Positions 6,946 through 8,864 of a DNA stretch of 8,864 bases are shown piece by piece. Numbering within the stretch: the first letter of the stretch is position 1; the number at the start of each line of letters is the position of its first letter. Location: positions 1-8,864 of the forward strand of contig JALURF010000154.1 of NCBI GenBank assembly GCA_027017165.1, given 5' to 3'. The notes beneath the pieces are model-generated. The model ran no database searches, was not told where the DNA came from, and saw nothing but the letters and a program-made list of their open reading frames with translations. Origin of the DNA: Thermofilaceae archaeon. Its GTDB lineage: Archaea; Thermoproteota; Thermoprotei; Thermofilales; B69-G16. Position numbers and translations under genes: made by a program.

Positions 6946-7005
6946 CTATAAGACACTACTCCGACGATATTTCTTAAATCATACTTAAACGCTTTCAGCT
7001 AAACC

Positions 7006-8181
7006 TTATACGTTCTTAATTAGAAAAACAGCGAAAACCGCCAAACCCGTGGATAACGCCATTACGATAAAAGTAGTAATTAACGGTAATCCAGTAGTTT
7101 TTAGCAATACCCAGGAGAATACTGGTCCTACGGCTAGGCCGATATCCATTATAGTGTCAAAAGCGCCCAGCAACAGTGCCCTCCTATTCTCTGGTATTCT
7201 ATCAGCCGCCATAACAGTACTTAACAAAAATATCGATGAACAACCCATTCCATAAAATATTGATAGAACGGTTATCGGGAAAAGTGAGCGAGCGTGGATG
7301 TAAGCGATTGAGGAAAATGTGGTTAACGTGGCTCCTAGCAGGGCTAGAGGTTTTCTACCGATTCTATCCGAGAGGTAGCCGATGAATATATTTGATAAAG
7401 AAAAAGCTAGGGCTTCTAGAGAGAATACCAGGCCTATCTCGGTTTCTGCCATACCAAGGGATAGCATGTAGACTGGTAGAAAAGAACTCCAAATAGTAAA
7501 GGAGAAGCCTTCGGAAAAACCCAGGTAAGCTATTTTCAGCAGTTCTCTATCTCGCGCTACCTCTACTAGAGCTTTAAAACTGGTTTTTTCTTCTAGTCGT
7601 CGAGCTCCCTCCTTAAAGGATATCGCGAAAAGCGTTATAGCTAAGAGCGATAACGCGAAATCGAAGAGAAATGGTATTTTAATCGAGAAAAACTCGGCTA
7701 AAACCGCTCCAACTATAGGTCCCACCATAAAGCTTAATCCTTGACTGCTCCTAAAAATTCCGAAAGTTAAGCCACGTCTCTCCTCGCTTAGGCTAGCAGC
7801 AATCGCTAGAATTGCCGGTCCAGAAATAGCATCGGCTAAACCTCCGATAGCCCTTAAAATGAATAGTTCCCGCCAGGAAGCCGCGAATATGCAAAGTAGA
7901 CTTGTAAATCCTCCTAGAAATCCTCCAATAACTATCATTTTAACATAGCCGTATTTATCGGCGAGAGCGCCGGTGAGGGGCTGGAGTAAAGAGAGAAGGA
8001 CTATGCTTATCATGAGCACGCTGGCTATTTCGAACTCTTCGCCACCCAGTTCTTCCGCGAGTACGGGTAATACCGGCTTTATAAGATTCGTGCTTAAAAA
8101 GGTAGCGAAAGTAGCTACTGCCAAGAGGAGGATCTTATAATACGGCCTTATCCTAGACGTAGAGAACGCCATTACGCTCAT
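7006..8181 (-). CDS. Major facilitator superfamily transporter, drug-antiporter-like
   Basis: This is a 391-residue integral membrane protein with about twelve hydrophobic helices in two halves (roughly 17-190 and 215-389) joined by a charged loop near 190-212. The MFS motif A appears in both halves, as GALADKYG (71-78) and GYLSDRIGRK (268-277). A motif C-like stretch, GLSFMVGPIVGA (148-159), falls in helix 5, and GLAVGP occurs in the matching place of the second half. Motif C is typical of proton-coupled antiporters such as drug or metabolite exporters, so efflux is more likely than uptake, but the substrate cannot be read from sequence. The gene follows the HAD gene after 14 bases. Its first ATG directly abuts AAGG, so the ATG at 8172-8170 (start MAFSTSR) has better ribosome-binding spacing. 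About 100 bases and a promoter separate it from hisG, so it need not be part of the his operon. Confidence 0.88.
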   Translation of the reverse strand: MSVMAFSTSRIRPYYKILLLAVATFATFLSTNLIKPVLPVLAEELGGEEFEIASVLMISIVLLSLLQPLTGALADKYGYVKMIVIGGFLGGFTSLLCIFAASWRELFILRAIGGLADAISGPAILAIAASLSEERRGLTFGIFRSSQGLSFMVGPIVGAVLAEFFSIKIPFLFDFALSLLAITLFAISFKEGARRLEEKTSFKALVEVARDRELLKIAYLGFSEGFSFTIWSSFLPVYMLSLGMAETEIGLVFSLEALAFSLSNIFIGYLSDRIGRKPLALLGATLTTFSSIAYIHARSLFPITVLSIFYGMGCSSIFLLSTVMAADRIPENRRALLLGAFDTIMDIGLAVGPVFSWVLLKTTGLPLITTFIVMALSTGLAVFAVFLIKNV

Positions 8182-8195
8182 CCTTATTTTGAGGC

Positions 8196-8204
8196 TTATA
8201 TAAA
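8196..8204 (-). promoter_or_regulatory. TATA-like box overlapping the HAD stop codon
   Basis: The minus-strand stretch TTTATATAA covers the last codons and TAA stop of the HAD gene. Its centre at about 8200 would place a transcript start near 8174, essentially at the transporter's ATG codons (8181 or 8172), as in leaderless archaeal messages. The upstream AAAC is only a weak BRE match. It could also be chance AT-richness at a gene end. Confidence 0.35.
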
Positions 8205-8864
8205 GTTTAACAATTCGCAGATATTCCTAAGCCTTATTGTAGGATTACACTTCCTCTTCCAAGCTTCTTTTAATATGCACCTAAAATCCACTTTTATCGT
8301 GGGAAAACCTCTTTTCGAAACATCATCTATAGGACCGGGCTTATCATCAATAAACACGCATTCTCTCCGGTTTAAACCGTACTTATCGGCCAGTAAAACC
8401 ATTGCATCGCCTTTTCCAGGGACGTCTTCTCCAGCGACTATTATATCGTCGAAAAACTTGCTTAAACCGCTCTGTATTATCCTCTTTTTCTTTAAGGATT
8501 TCACTCCATCATCGCCGGATACTGAAGCTACTATACATTCTTTCTCTTTAAGAATTTTCAGGATATCTTCTACACAGGGTAAAATAGTCGTACCCTCTAT
8601 CCTATACTTCCAATACAAAGCAGTCAGCTTTTCACGGTTAAAATCTACTTCCAACTTTAACTTATCGAGGGCTCTTCTAACCCATTTACCCACTTCGTGC
8701 TCGCCGCGAGCATCTCCTAAATCTTCTTCTACTAAAATGTATTTTACAAACAGATCCAGAAAACTCTCTTTTAGATTCAGGTACTCTCCTATCCTCCTCC
8801 AAACCGCGGGGAGACAGGAGTAGCTATCAACGAGAGTCCCATCAAAGTCGAAGGCATAAAGCTT
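8196..8864 (-). CDS. HAD-superfamily phosphatase, 5' tip outside window
   Basis: There are 222 visible codons, open from the window edge. The first residues, KLYAFDFDGTLVDS, are HAD motif I with nucleophile D6 and acid/base D8 (numbering from the edge), so only the start codon and perhaps a few residues are missing. A helical cap follows (about 15-90). Motif II is in VASVSGDD (112-119), the motif III Lys is K151 in PGKGD, and motif IV is FIDDKPGPIDD (171-181). The order and cap position fit the phosphoglycolate-phosphatase-like HAD subfamily. A GTG at 8693 is not the start because the frame continues upstream with motif I. The substrate is unknown. HAD enzymes serve as histidinol-phosphate phosphatase in some organisms and the his cluster here lacks one, so that role is possible but unproven. 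The gene ends 14 bases before the transporter. Confidence 0.85.
   Translation of the reverse strand, partial: KLYAFDFDGTLVDSYSCLPAVWRRIGEYLNLKESFLDLFVKYILVEEDLGDARGEHEVGKWVRRALDKLKLEVDFNREKLTALYWKYRIEGTTILPCVEDILKILKEKECIVASVSGDDGVKSLKKKRIIQSGLSKFFDDIIVAGEDVPGKGDAMVLLADKYGLNRRECVFIDDKPGPIDDVSKRGFPTIKVDFRCILKEAWKRKCNPTIRLRNICELLNFI

Noticed and set aside
6909..7005. Terminator or riboswitch in the gap between the transporter and hisG
   Set aside because: No convincing hairpin with a T-run and no conserved RNA element could be recognised; only the BRE/TATA-like box stands out.
8196..8693. HAD gene starting at the GTG at 8693
   Set aside because: The frame stays open to the window edge and encodes HAD motif I (DFDGTLVD), which is essential for the family.
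3900..8823. Plus-strand open frames at 3900-4226, 5501-5701, 7049-7255 and 8275-8823
   Set aside because: Each lies antisense to a well-supported gene, shows no recognisable motif, and has low-complexity Ser/Thr/Pro-rich composition expected from the opposite strand.
1..8864. Mobile elements, tRNA or rRNA genes, CRISPR repeats, inverted or tandem repeats
   Set aside because: Almost the whole window is conserved coding sequence; no direct-repeat array, terminal inverted repeat, transposase motif or cloverleaf was seen by reading.
8859..8864. AAGCTT restriction site exactly at the window end, suggesting a cloning boundary
   Set aside because: The six bases also encode the natural Lys-Leu before HAD motif I, so chance is a sufficient explanation.

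Overview
The window reads as a piece of an archaeal chromosome carrying a compact histidine-biosynthesis operon. Every gene supported here lies on the minus strand, so transcription runs from high to low coordinates. Archaeal signs are the BRE/TATA-like boxes upstream of hisG and of the transporter, strong GGTG/GAGG ribosome-binding sites with mixed ATG/GTG/TTG starts, a preference for AGA/AGG and ATA codons, and protein variants typical of archaea: a short HisB with an NHML motif and an archaeal Hpt-type phosphoribosyltransferase. The lineage cannot be fixed from this alone. A thermophilic or TACK-like archaeon is a reasonable guess, not a conclusion.

Layout in transcription order: a HAD-family phosphatase whose 5' tip lies beyond the window (8864-8196); a 12-helix MFS transporter (8181-7006); an intergenic region of roughly 100-150 bp with a promoter and leader (about 7005-6850); then eight tightly packed his genes: hisG (5' end problematic), hisC, hisB, hisH, hisA, hisF, a hisI fused to a phosphoribosyltransferase domain, and hisD, which runs off the window at base 1. 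Gene junctions overlap by 4 or 11 bases or are separated by 0 to 3 bases. This implies one transcript and translational coupling.

Pathway: HisG joins ATP and PRPP, the HisI domain opens the adenine ring, HisA isomerises, HisH/HisF make IGP and AICAR, HisB dehydrates, HisC transaminates and HisD makes histidine. Two steps have no assigned gene here: the PR-ATP pyrophosphohydrolase (HisE) and the histidinol-phosphate phosphatase. The HAD enzyme is a candidate for the latter.

The main points of interest are (1) the HisI-Hpt-like fusion, with a purine-type phosphoribosyltransferase where HisE is often fused in other organisms, and (2) the hisG 5' end, which has a good promoter, ribosome-binding site and ATG, but in a reading frame that does not connect to hisG without a one-base shift. 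The rest of the window is ordinary, with no mobile elements, RNA genes, CRISPR arrays or obvious long repeats seen.
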